A DNA stretch of 11,011 nt from Patescibacteria group bacterium (GCA_023485925.1 JAMDAJ010000027.1:1-11011); one strand, 5' to 3'; shown: positions 1 to 5,429, counted from the stretch's first letter. The notes: generated by a model from the sequence alone, not told the origin. Made by a program: numbers and translations.

Positions 1-2
1 CG

Positions 3-146
3 CTACAACGCCAGTCGCAGATGTCGGAGGCGGAATATGCGAGCGTCGCCGCCGCCATGGAGCGAAGTCTTGTGCGTTTGAAAGTGGCCCGCAAGCACGC
101 TCATCGCAAAGCGCCGATAACAGGCGAAGGTGTTTTTCACGAGTAA
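3..146 (+). CDS. C-terminal end of an unidentified protein (partial)
   Basis: An open frame enters from the left edge and stops at TAA 144-146, leaving 47 residues. The visible tail is helical-looking and rich in Ala, Glu, Arg and Lys, with a basic stretch around VARKHAHRK. No domain can be recognised in so short a piece. The GC-rich third positions resemble those of the next gene rather than the genes further right. There is no hairpin terminator between its stop and the promoter at 164-192. The other two forward frames also stay open for a while here, so even the frame choice is only moderately secure. Confidence 0.45.
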   Translation, partial: LQRQSQMSEAEYASVAAAMERSLVRLKVARKHAHRKAPITGEGVFHE

Positions 147-163
147 AACTTCACTAAAAACGG

Positions 164-192
164 TTGACACAATCGCGTGATTGATGTATTAT
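164..192 (+). promoter_or_regulatory. Sigma70-type promoter for the first carbonic-anhydrase-like gene
   Basis: A consensus -35 TTGACA (164-169) is followed after exactly 17 bases by TATTAT (187-192). Transcription would begin near 199-200 and give a leader of about 44 bases. The leader ends in a strong Shine-Dalgarno AAGGAG at 230-235, 8 bases before the ATG at 244. It is the only promoter here paired with a classical ribosome binding site. Confidence 0.8.
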
Positions 193-243
193 CATGCGAA
201 TGCGGTAACCGTTTTTATTTTTCAAACACAAGGAGCGACTTGA

Positions 244-882
244 ATGAATAAATCCGTCGAAGTCCCGGACTTTCTCCGGGCCACTTTCCGGCGCTGGAGG
301 AATACGCCCTCGCAAGGTGAGATTCCTATCTTGCGTAAAGTGAGGCCGCGCGGCGCTCACATCATCGCTATCGTCTGCGGTGACGACCGGCTGCATTGCC
401 AGACCGAGTCTCACCTCATCTCCCTCTGCGAAGGCGGAGCGTTCTGGCCTGTCAGTATCGCTGGCGGGGCGCTGGACCTCACTCACCAAAATTCGGTGTT
501 GCCGGCCTACGAGATCATGCTGCAGCGCGAGGTCGAGAAGTTCCTTTCGGCCAAGCATGTGCCGGAAGACGCTCCGGTGGACATCCTGGCCCTGGGCCAC
601 GTTGACTGCGGGTTTGCCCGCGTCAACAGCCTCAGCCCGCTCCAACAGTTTCGGACTCTCCTTGCGGCTAAATGGGTTTTGCAGGAGCTGTTCTTTGGTC
701 CCCGTTTCGAGGTCCGTGCCGGCTTCCACGTCGTCTGGGGCGATCAGCAGCAGCGGACGTACGAATTGGACGTACCGGCCGCCATCAACGACCTCGAAGT
801 CCACCCTCTGCCGCCCGAGCCGGCGGCACTGAAACCCGCGGCGGGCAAGGGCAAACTTCCTCACGCCTGGTCGATGGGCTAG
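244..882 (+). CDS. Beta-carbonic-anhydrase-like protein (212 aa)
   Basis: The protein carries the two short motifs that form the zinc site of beta-class carbonic anhydrases: CGDDR at residues 45-49 (CxDxR: Cys ligand plus the Asp-Arg dyad) and HVDC at 119-122 (HxxC: His and second Cys ligand). Between them SIAGGALDL (71-79) occupies the place of the AGG-type segment of that fold. The family interconverts CO2 and bicarbonate in the cytoplasm, but overall resemblance is low, so activity is inferred from the metal-site pattern only. About 40 residues after the core are Pro- and Ala-rich and look disordered. There is no signal peptide. The ATG is fixed by AAGGAG 8 bases upstream. Third codon positions are strongly G/C, unlike the genes to the right. 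A second CA-like gene follows. Confidence 0.72.
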   Translation: MNKSVEVPDFLRATFRRWRNTPSQGEIPILRKVRPRGAHIIAIVCGDDRLHCQTESHLISLCEGGAFWPVSIAGGALDLTHQNSVLPAYEIMLQREVEKFLSAKHVPEDAPVDILALGHVDCGFARVNSLSPLQQFRTLLAAKWVLQELFFGPRFEVRAGFHVVWGDQQQRTYELDVPAAINDLEVHPLPPEPAALKPAAGKGKLPHAWSMG

Positions 883-901
883 CAGGCTCTTACTCTCATC
901 A

Positions 902-933
902 GCCGAAGTCTTTGACTTCGGCGCTTTTTTTTA
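902..933 (+). terminator. Rho-independent terminator after the first CA-like gene
   Basis: A perfect 9-bp stem, GCCGAAGTC (902-910) and GACTTCGGC (914-922), closes on a TTT loop and is followed by GC and an eight-T run. It begins 20 bases after the stop codon, so this gene is a separate transcription unit from the next CA-like gene. Confidence 0.9.
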
Positions 934-942
934 GTACACTTT

Positions 943-1025
943 TGTCATTGCGAGGAGCGTAGCGGCGAAGCTATCCCATGTTTTGATGGCGGGATCGCTA
1001 CTCCGCCTTCAGCGGATCGCGACGA
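943..1025. repeat. Degenerate dispersed palindromic repeat
   Basis: The segment begins GTCATTGCGAGGAGCGTAGC and continues as an imperfect inverted repeat; the right arm includes GGGATCGCTACTCCGCC and ends in TCGCGACGAT, a decayed form of TCGCAATGAC. From memory it matches the widespread intergenic family that starts GTCATTGCGAGGAGCG and ends with the reverse complement of that motif. The arms here have diverged, so it looks like an old, inactive copy. It fills the gap between the two CA-like genes. Confidence 0.6.
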
Positions 1026-1038
1026 TATCTCCGGTGTT

Positions 1039-1044
1039 TATAAT
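1039..1044 (+). promoter_or_regulatory. -10 box next to the second CA-like start codon
   Basis: A perfect TATAAT lies 9 bases before the ATG at 1054, in an AT-rich stretch with no Shine-Dalgarno sequence. At usual spacing transcription would start within a few bases of the ATG, giving a leaderless or nearly leaderless mRNA. No convincing -35 hexamer is seen. Confidence 0.55.
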
Positions 1045-1053
1045 TATTTTTTT

Positions 1054-1467
1054 ATGTCCCACACTTGCGACGCTTTCGTTCTGGCCTGTATGGATTTTCG
1101 CTTTCATCAAAAGATTTCTGAACCGTTGAAAAAAATGCAGATAAATTCCTACGATTTAAAGTGCGACGCCGGCGGCGCCAAATTTTTGGCCTCTTCGGAA
1201 AAACCGGCGGTGCGCGACTGGATTTTTGAAAATATCAAAATTTCCATGCGTCTGCACGGCGTCAAAAAAGTCGTGCTGGTCAATCACTATGATTGCGGCG
1301 CCTACGGCGGCAATAAAACCTGGACAAACGACGAAGCGCAATTAAATTTCCACCGCGAGCAGCTCACACAGGCCAAAGCGCGGGTGGCAGAAAAGTTCCC
1401 GGGCCTGGAAGTTGTCACGGTCTTTGCCAAACCGGAAGGCGAGAAGCTCGATCTGCTGCCGCTTTGA
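1054..1467 (+). CDS. Short beta-carbonic-anhydrase-like protein (137 aa)
   Basis: This small protein repeats the metal-site pattern of its neighbour: CMDFR at residues 12-16 (CxDxR) and HYDC at 78-81 (HxxC, followed by Gly as in the family). CDAGGAKFL at 37-45 sits where beta-carbonic anhydrases have their AGG/AGN loop. At 137 residues it is well short of the usual 190-220 for the class: the N-terminal helices are missing, since the first zinc ligand is at residue 12, and the C-terminal part is brief. It may be a minimal enzyme or a zinc-binding relative without CO2 hydration activity. No signal peptide is present. The start is supported by reading directly into the conserved motif and by the TATAAT just upstream. 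Codon use is less G/C-biased than in the preceding gene, so the pair does not look like a recent duplication. Confidence 0.75.
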   Translation: MSHTCDAFVLACMDFRFHQKISEPLKKMQINSYDLKCDAGGAKFLASSEKPAVRDWIFENIKISMRLHGVKKVVLVNHYDCGAYGGNKTWTNDEAQLNFHREQLTQAKARVAEKFPGLEVVTVFAKPEGEKLDLLPL

Positions 1468-1478
1468 TTTTTCAATCA

Positions 1479-1507
1479 AAAACCGCCCCTTTTCCCGGGG
1501 CGGTTTT
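1479..1507. terminator. Bidirectional terminator between convergent genes
   Basis: An 11-bp stem, AAAACCGCCCC (1479-1489) and GGGGCGGTTTT (1497-1507), encloses a 7-base loop. A-tracts on the left and T-tracts on the right let it act on both strands. It lies between the plus-strand CA-like gene ending at 1467 and the minus-strand gene ending at 1520. Confidence 0.88.
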
Positions 1508-1519
1508 GATATAACTGGC

Positions 1520-3109
1520 TTAATATTGGAATTGTTCGCCAAAGACGTCGTCGCAGGTTTTGTTATCCGTCGTGATTTTGCCTTCGACGCTATCGCCGGT
1601 GGTTCCCTGGAACATCACCGTGTCTTTGCCGTCGAATTGGCCGGCGACGCCGGTATCTGCCGAGCCGAAATCTTGCTCCCCGAAAATCGGTTCGTGATTT
1701 TCAGTCATGCCGATCAATACTTTCGCTTTCACCGTGCCTTTGGTCAAGCCTTCGAATTCGCCGCCTCTGCCGGGGAGATAAAATTTAATGGCCGGATCGA
1801 AATATTGCTGGGCCACATCCACCTCGATGCTCGAATATTGTTTGCCCTGCCACTGGTCGTCCACGAAGCCGCAGACTTTGGCGTTGAATTTATCCGTGAC
1901 CTTGCCGCCATTCATCATGGCAGAGGCTTCGGCCTTGACTTTGTATTCCGTCGCACATTGCTTCATGGTTTGGAGGGTTTTTTGCGTGAGCGCTTCGTCG
2001 AATCTTTCCGTGAACTGGAGAATTTCAATAAAGTCCGCGCGTCGAACTTCGATCTGCTTGCCGCTGTCGCATTTGCATTTTATATCGTCCACCATGCGCG
2101 AGACGCAGGATTTAATGCCGGTTGCAGTCGTCCCCCAAACGTCTTCTTCGCCGCCGAGTGCTTGCTGCATCTGCATCAATTCTAAGAGTTCTTTGATAGT
2201 ATCAAAATCACATTGCGCCGTGTCGGCGGAGCATTTGTTAGCAGTTGAATCGTCTTTTCCGCTTTTATCGCCGCCCTCTCCATTGTCCGGCGAATTATCG
2301 TCCGTTCCGTTTTTATTGGATGTGTCGGCGGTCCCGTCGCTGCTTTGTTTGCCGAAATCCTCGGCTTTTTTGGCGTCCGGTTCGTCGGGTGAGTACGAGC
2401 CGCCGGAAGAAACGGAGCCGCTTATCGCGCTTCCGCTTTCGGTCCGGCCCGATGGGGCGATGCCGGTTTGGCCGGTTTTACTGTTGGCAGAGATGATGAC
2501 CCCGGGCTGCATCATCCACTCGGGAAAAGATTTTAGGTATTTCAAAGTTTTTAGCTTTGCGTATTTCACTATCCGCAGGCCTAAAACTTCGCCCTCGGTG
2601 ATTCGCGCGGCTGCCGCCACCTTTTGGTCCGTTCCGGTGAAACCCGGGAGCACGCCGAACGGTTTTGGCGAGTTTTTTTCGCCGGGCGAAAATTCAAAAG
2701 TCAAAATCGCCGGGTCTTTGAATTTTAAAGTTTCCGGCTCGATAAGCACGCCGTTGCCTAAAGTGGAAACGTACCCTTGAATCGGCACTTCTTGCAGCGG
2801 CGACATAGTGATGGTCGTATCCGAGGCCAAGCTCCCGGGAAAAACAAAAAGCGTCGTTTCTACGCCTTTGTCGTCGGTCAATTTAAGCTCGCCGCCTTTG
2901 CTGGCCGAAATGTTTTTGGTCACCGCTAGTTCAGCAATGGGTTTGGGGGCGACTGTTTTATAGATCTGCAGCCGGGCGGACTTGGCGCCCGACTGGCCCA
3001 GATTCCGTAAGTCTATGAGCGGATAGCCCAGAAAAAGATGGGTGGTAGCGTTGATAATAACGAACAAGCCGACTATCACACCCAGCACGCGCATGATATT
3101 TTTGAGCAT
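1520..3109 (-). CDS. Membrane-anchored protein with ZU5-like domain and Cys-containing C-terminal region
   Basis: The 529-residue product starts with a short basic segment and one hydrophobic helix (about residues 6-27), a signal anchor that would place the rest outside the cytoplasmic membrane. Residues about 72-140 resemble a ZU5-like beta domain: GGELKL, then FVFPGSLASDTTI, then VLIEPETLKF and DPAILTF, in the order of the family pattern GG-x-L ... PxGAL ... EP. ZU5 domains are protein-interaction modules. Residues 211-292 are a Ser/Gly/Asp/Asn low-complexity linker. The C-terminal 235 residues are unrecognised and hold all eight cysteines (293, 300, 335, 345, 347, 385, 413, 519), possibly disulphide-bonded outside the cell. 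No catalytic motif is visible. The ATG at 3109 lacks a clear Shine-Dalgarno; Met6 is an alternative start. Function is unknown; a surface role is inferred. Confidence 0.8.
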   Translation of the reverse strand: MLKNIMRVLGVIVGLFVIINATTHLFLGYPLIDLRNLGQSGAKSARLQIYKTVAPKPIAELAVTKNISASKGGELKLTDDKGVETTLFVFPGSLASDTTITMSPLQEVPIQGYVSTLGNGVLIEPETLKFKDPAILTFEFSPGEKNSPKPFGVLPGFTGTDQKVAAAARITEGEVLGLRIVKYAKLKTLKYLKSFPEWMMQPGVIISANSKTGQTGIAPSGRTESGSAISGSVSSGGSYSPDEPDAKKAEDFGKQSSDGTADTSNKNGTDDNSPDNGEGGDKSGKDDSTANKCSADTAQCDFDTIKELLELMQMQQALGGEEDVWGTTATGIKSCVSRMVDDIKCKCDSGKQIEVRRADFIEILQFTERFDEALTQKTLQTMKQCATEYKVKAEASAMMNGGKVTDKFNAKVCGFVDDQWQGKQYSSIEVDVAQQYFDPAIKFYLPGRGGEFEGLTKGTVKAKVLIGMTENHEPIFGEQDFGSADTGVAGQFDGKDTVMFQGTTGDSVEGKITTDNKTCDDVFGEQFQY

Positions 3110-3147
3110 ATTTTTGTTTCAAGCCCCTTTATTTTACCTCTGGCTTT

Positions 3148-3176
3148 ACTCTAGGAAGAATCTGGGTTTCTGTCAA
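3148..3176 (-). promoter_or_regulatory. Sigma70-type promoter of the ZU5-like protein gene
   Basis: On the minus strand TTGACA (3176-3171) is followed after 17 bases by TAGAGT (3153-3148, four of six matches to TATAAT). Transcription would start near 3141, about 30 bases before the ATG at 3109. The promoter diverges from the repeat array and cca gene on the other strand. Confidence 0.65.
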
Positions 3177-3211
3177 CAAGCCGACGGTGTTCGTTTTTGC
3201 CGTGAATTTGC

Positions 3212-3428
3212 TATAATTGGCAGTGAGGGAGGAAAGAAACGCCAGTTTCCTTTTCGACCGAGCGAACCAATTACTTCGCAAGATATAATTGGCAGTGAGG
3301 GAGGAAAGAAACGCCAGTTTCCTTTTCGACCGAGCGAACCAATTACTTCGGGAGATATAATTGGCAGTGAGGGAGGAAAGAAACGACAGTTTCCTTTCCG
3401 ACCGCAGCGACTGGATTACTTCGGGAGA
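3212..3428 (+). repeat. Three tandem 72-bp repeats, each beginning with TATAAT
   Basis: Copies lie at 3212-3283, 3284-3355 and 3356-3428 (72, 72 and 73 bp), and a fourth TATAAT follows at 3429. Copies 1 and 2 differ at only a few positions near the 3' end; copy 3 is more diverged in its second half (from about 3391). Each unit contains GGGAGG, an internal hairpin GAAAC-GCMA-GTTTC (GCCA loop in copies 1 and 2, GACA in copy 3), and in copies 1 and 2 terminal arms AATTGG and CCAATT that could close the whole unit into one stem. There are no unique spacers, so it is not a CRISPR array. It fills the region between the divergent ZU5-like and cca genes. Confidence 0.9.
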
Positions 3429-3434
3429 TATAAT
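3429..3434 (+). promoter_or_regulatory. -10 box six bases before the cca start codon
   Basis: The TATAAT that ends the repeat array is separated from ATG 3441 by six bases, which puts the expected transcription start at the A of the ATG. A GGAG at 3424-3427 is 13 bases from the ATG, too far for a good Shine-Dalgarno site. No strong -35 is visible. Leaderless expression is the best reading. Confidence 0.6.
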
Positions 3435-3440
3435 AAACGC

Positions 3441-4868
3441 ATGGCAGGAGACACTATTGCGACCAAACTTAACTGGACACCCAAAAATCGGCAGGAGAAG
3501 CTGGCTTTTTCGCTGATAAAATTTTTACATGCCGCCGGTTTTGTTAAAACCTTCATCGTCGGCGGTTATGTGCGCGATTTGCTCTTGCGGCGGCCGACCG
3601 ACCCGATGCTTGATATCGCAACCGAAGCCCGCCCGGAACAGGTGCAGAAACTTTTCTCAAAGAAAGGTTTCCGCGTCATCCCCACCGGTCTAAAGCATGG
3701 TACGGTCACGGTGAGAAAAAACGGCCAGCAGGCGGAAATCACCACGTTCCGCACGGAAGGCAAGTACGAGGATTTTCGCCGGCCGAAAACGGTGAAATAT
3801 GTCAACTCGCCCAAACTCGACGCCGGTCGGCGTGATTTTACCATCAACGCTTTGTATTTTGATCCGATATCGGGGGAACTTTGGGATTATTTTGGGGGGT
3901 TAAAAGATCTCAAAGCCAAGCGGCTGCGGTTCATCGGTTCGGCCAAAGCCCGGATAACCGAAGACGCCCTGCGGCTGATGCGCGCCGTGCGTTTCGCCGT
4001 CGTGTTGGGTTTTACGCTTTCGCCTAAGGACCGGCAGGCAATTAGACGTTCGGCGAAACTCATTAAAAATATTTCCGGGGAGCGCGTCAAGCAAGAATTG
4101 GATAAAATGATGTTATCAAGTCGCCGTACCTTTGGGTTGAAATTGATGCACTTAACCGGGCTTTTGGAGCAGGTCCTGCCGGAGATCGAAAATCTGGCGA
4201 AAACGCCGCAGTCGAAAAACTATCACAGCGAGGGCAATGTTTTTGTCCACACGCTTTTGGCTTTGGATAAGCTGGAAGCCGGCACCGACCTGCCTACGAT
4301 CTACGCCATGCTTTTGCATGATGTGGGGAAAGGCCATACTGCCGTCAAAACCCGCAAGCGCGGCCGTCAGCACATCTCTTTCCACGGGCATCAAGAACAA
4401 GGCGAGGCGCTTGCTAAACAGATTTTGTCCCGCCTGCGGTTTTCCAGAAAAGACGTCGAGGATATCAGCTGGTACGTCCGGCATCACCACGCACCCGTGG
4501 ACATTCCCAAAATGCGCGTGGTCAAACAGCGCCGCTGGCTGTTGGAGCCGCGTTTTTGCAATCTCCTCAAAATTTTCAGAGCCGACTCCGCCGCGTCCAT
4601 TCCAACCAACAGCCGCGGCAAGACTTTGCCTGCCGATATGCGCCTGTATCAGCAGGCGCTCAAGCTTTATCAAAAAGTCTCGAGGCAGCCGGTTTTACGC
4701 AAACGCCTGGTCGGTGGCAGGGAAGTGATGAAGATCCTCAAGATAAAAGAAGGACCGAAAGTCGGGCAGATCTTAGAGCGGGTCCGCGAGAAACAGCTGG
4801 AAGGGAAGATAAAGAGCAAAAAGGACGCGCTCAATTTCCTCAAAAAGTTCCAACAAAAAACCTCCTAA
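3441..4868 (+). CDS. cca: CCA-adding tRNA nucleotidyltransferase with HD domain (475 aa)
   Basis: The enzyme adds or repairs the 3' CCA of tRNAs from CTP and ATP. Class II nucleotidyltransferase motifs appear in order: IVGGYVRDLLL (39-49), LDIATEARPEQV (57-68), the third acidic residue in AEITTF (E99), RRDFTINALYFDP (130-142) and EDALRLMRAVRFA (174-186). An HD phosphohydrolase domain follows: H262, HD at 293-294, H315, H317 and the HHH at 348-350. Length fits cca enzymes carrying an HD domain. The usual DxD is altered: the sequence is D54-P-M-L-D58, so the first metal-binding Asp is replaced by Met with an extra residue before it. The frame stays open upstream through the repeats to about 3042, but ATG 3441 is the first Met after the array and directly precedes the conserved region. 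The neighbouring tRNA cluster includes one tRNA that needs this activity. Confidence 0.93.
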   Translation: MAGDTIATKLNWTPKNRQEKLAFSLIKFLHAAGFVKTFIVGGYVRDLLLRRPTDPMLDIATEARPEQVQKLFSKKGFRVIPTGLKHGTVTVRKNGQQAEITTFRTEGKYEDFRRPKTVKYVNSPKLDAGRRDFTINALYFDPISGELWDYFGGLKDLKAKRLRFIGSAKARITEDALRLMRAVRFAVVLGFTLSPKDRQAIRRSAKLIKNISGERVKQELDKMMLSSRRTFGLKLMHLTGLLEQVLPEIENLAKTPQSKNYHSEGNVFVHTLLALDKLEAGTDLPTIYAMLLHDVGKGHTAVKTRKRGRQHISFHGHQEQGEALAKQILSRLRFSRKDVEDISWYVRHHHAPVDIPKMRVVKQRRWLLEPRFCNLLKIFRADSAASIPTNSRGKTLPADMRLYQQALKLYQKVSRQPVLRKRLVGGREVMKILKIKEGPKVGQILERVREKQLEGKIKSKKDALNFLKKFQQKTS

Positions 4869-4884
4869 AGTAAGGGGGTTTTTT
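4855..4884 (+). terminator. Rho-independent terminator of cca
   Basis: AAAAAACCTCC (4855-4865) pairs with GGGGGTTTTTT (4874-4884), 11 bp with one G-U wobble and an 8-base loop. The stem includes the last codons of cca and the loop begins with its stop codon. It insulates the tRNA cluster promoter downstream. Confidence 0.82.
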
Positions 4885-4933
4885 GGCGGGCCCGAGCATT
4901 AATGTTTTGGAAGGTTTAATTGTTTTTCCGGTC

Positions 4934-4962
4934 TTGCCAAAAAATTAGAAACATGATATTAT
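4934..4962 (+). promoter_or_regulatory. Promoter of the tRNA cluster
   Basis: TTGCCA (4934-4939), a 17-base spacer and TATTAT (4957-4962) preceded by TG one base upstream make an extended -10 promoter. Transcription would start near 4969. The leader to the first tRNA at 5076 is about 107 bases and holds an inverted repeat ACAGATT (4979-4985) / AATCTGT (5019-5025) and a smaller CCTC/GAGG hairpin near 5035-5050. No gene is seen in 4885-5075. Confidence 0.72.
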
Positions 4963-5075
4963 CTAACTCACAAAGCGGACAGATTGCCCATTTCGAGGTG
5001 ACAGCAAGAAATTCCGGGAATCTGTTTTAAAATGCCTCCGCTTCGCAGAGGGCGCCAAAAATTTTGGGTTTCTTC

Positions 5076-5151
5076 TGCGGAGTAGAGCAATTGGCAGCTC
5101 GCAAGGCTCATAACCTTGAGGTTGGGGGTTCAAGTCCCCCCTCCGCAACCA
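5076..5151 (+). tRNA. tRNA-fMet (CAT), initiator-like, CCA encoded
   Basis: A full cloverleaf folds: acceptor TGCGGAG/CTCCGCA, D stem GAGC/GCTC, anticodon stem CAAGG/CCTTG with loop CTCATAA (anticodon CAT at 5109-5111), T stem GGGGG/CCCCC, discriminator A5148 and encoded CCA to 5151. The A11:T24 pair in the D stem, where elongators have pyrimidine:purine, and the close match of the D arm and the GGCTCATAACC core to known bacterial initiators point to initiator tRNA. Two hallmarks deviate: the usual C1/A72 mismatch is a T1:A72 pair, and the three G:C pairs 29-31/39-41 are A:T, G:C, G:C. Confidence 0.85.
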
Positions 5152-5153
5152 AT

Positions 5154-5182
5154 TTGCGCGAAAAGGATTTTCTTTGGCGCAA
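5154..5182 (+). other. Hairpin between the first two tRNAs
   Basis: TTGCGC (5154-5159) pairs with GCGCAA (5177-5182), and inside it GAAAA (5160-5164) pairs with TTTTC (5168-5172), leaving TTTG as a bulge. There is no terminal T-run, so it is not a terminator. It may guide processing of the tRNA precursor; this role is inferred. Confidence 0.45.
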
Positions 5183-5194
5183 GCTGGTTATAGT

Positions 5195-5268
5195 GCCAGG
5201 GTAGCTCAGTCGGTTAGAGCGAGGGACTCATAAGCCCTAGGTCGTCGGTTCGATTCCGACCCCTGGCA
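5195..5268 (+). tRNA. tRNA-Met (CAT), probably elongator, CCA not encoded
   Basis: Acceptor GCCAGGG/CCCTGGC, D stem GCTC/GAGC, anticodon loop CTCATAA (CAT at 5229-5231), T stem GTCGG/CCGAC and discriminator A5268 are clear. The following bases are GAAATT, so CCA must be added after transcription. The top pair of the anticodon stem (31-39) is an A-G mismatch. A CAT anticodon could also mean the lysidine-modified tRNA-Ile; the acceptor positions 4 and 5 (A, G) do not match the C4:G69, C5:G68 pattern favoured by the lysidine enzyme in E. coli, so elongator Met is preferred. Confidence 0.85.
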
Positions 5269-5281
5269 GAAATTATAAAAT

Positions 5282-5360
5282 GGGTCCGTGGTGTAGCCCG
5301 GTCTAACACGTCTCCCTGTCACGGAGAAGATCGCCGGTTCAAATCCGGTCGGACCCGCCA
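5282..5360 (+). tRNA. tRNA-Asp (GTC), CCA encoded
   Basis: Acceptor GGGTCCG/CGGACCC, D stem GTGT/ACAC, anticodon stem TCTCC/GGAGA with loop CTGTCAC (GTC at 5318-5320), T stem GCCGG/CCGGT (one G-T wobble), discriminator G5357 as expected for tRNA-Asp, then CCA 5358-5360. It is the last tRNA of the cluster, 13 bases after the second one. Confidence 0.93.
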
Positions 5361-5366
5361 CAAAGA

Positions 5367-5391
5367 ACATCTCTTAATCGAGCTGTTTTTT
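5367..5391 (+). terminator. Weak terminator after the tRNA cluster
   Basis: ACATCTC (5367-5373) and GAGCTGT (5380-5386) pair with one mismatch around a 6-base loop, followed by a run of six T. The stem is short, so some read-through into the next gene is possible. Confidence 0.45.
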
Positions 5392-5417
5392 GTCTGTCAA
5401 AAAGTTTCCTAAATTGA

Positions 5418-5423
5418 TATACT
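5418..5423 (+). promoter_or_regulatory. Extended -10 box six bases before the VanZ-like start codon
   Basis: TATACT, preceded by TG at 5415-5416, lies six bases before ATG 5430 with no Shine-Dalgarno site between. The spacing equals that of cca and suggests another leaderless start. A poor -35 (TGTCAA, 5395-5400) is 17 bases upstream. Confidence 0.55.
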
Positions 5424-5429
5424 AAACCC

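Noticed and set aside
154..864. Long minus-strand open frame opposite the first CA-like gene
   Set aside because: It is antisense to a gene with recognisable motifs, a promoter and a Shine-Dalgarno, and would run across that promoter. It arises from the GC-rich codons.
1412..2780. Two long plus-strand open frames (1412-2185, 1788-2780) opposite the ZU5-like gene
   Set aside because: They overlap each other and a minus-strand gene with a coherent domain layout, and the first runs through the bidirectional terminator.
3212..3428. CRISPR array
   Set aside because: The units are contiguous with no unique spacers and no cas genes are nearby; it is a plain tandem repeat.
3042..3440. N-terminal extension of the cca protein through the repeats (24-residue peptide repeats)
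   Set aside because: The frame is open only because two repeat units are 72 bp. It begins inside the minus-strand gene, has no Met in the repeats, and adds nothing resembling a cca domain; a -10 box lies six bases before ATG 3441.
4152..4728. Open frames on both strands within the HD-domain half of cca
   Set aside because: The cca frame shows conserved HD motifs here; the alternatives show none.
4963..5148. Small minus-strand frame over the initiator tRNA
   Set aside because: It is the antisense of a clear tRNA cloverleaf and its leader.
5195..5268. tRNA-Ile(CAT) for lysidine modification
   Set aside because: The acceptor positions 4-5 do not resemble the known lysidine-synthetase target; elongator Met is more likely, though not proven.
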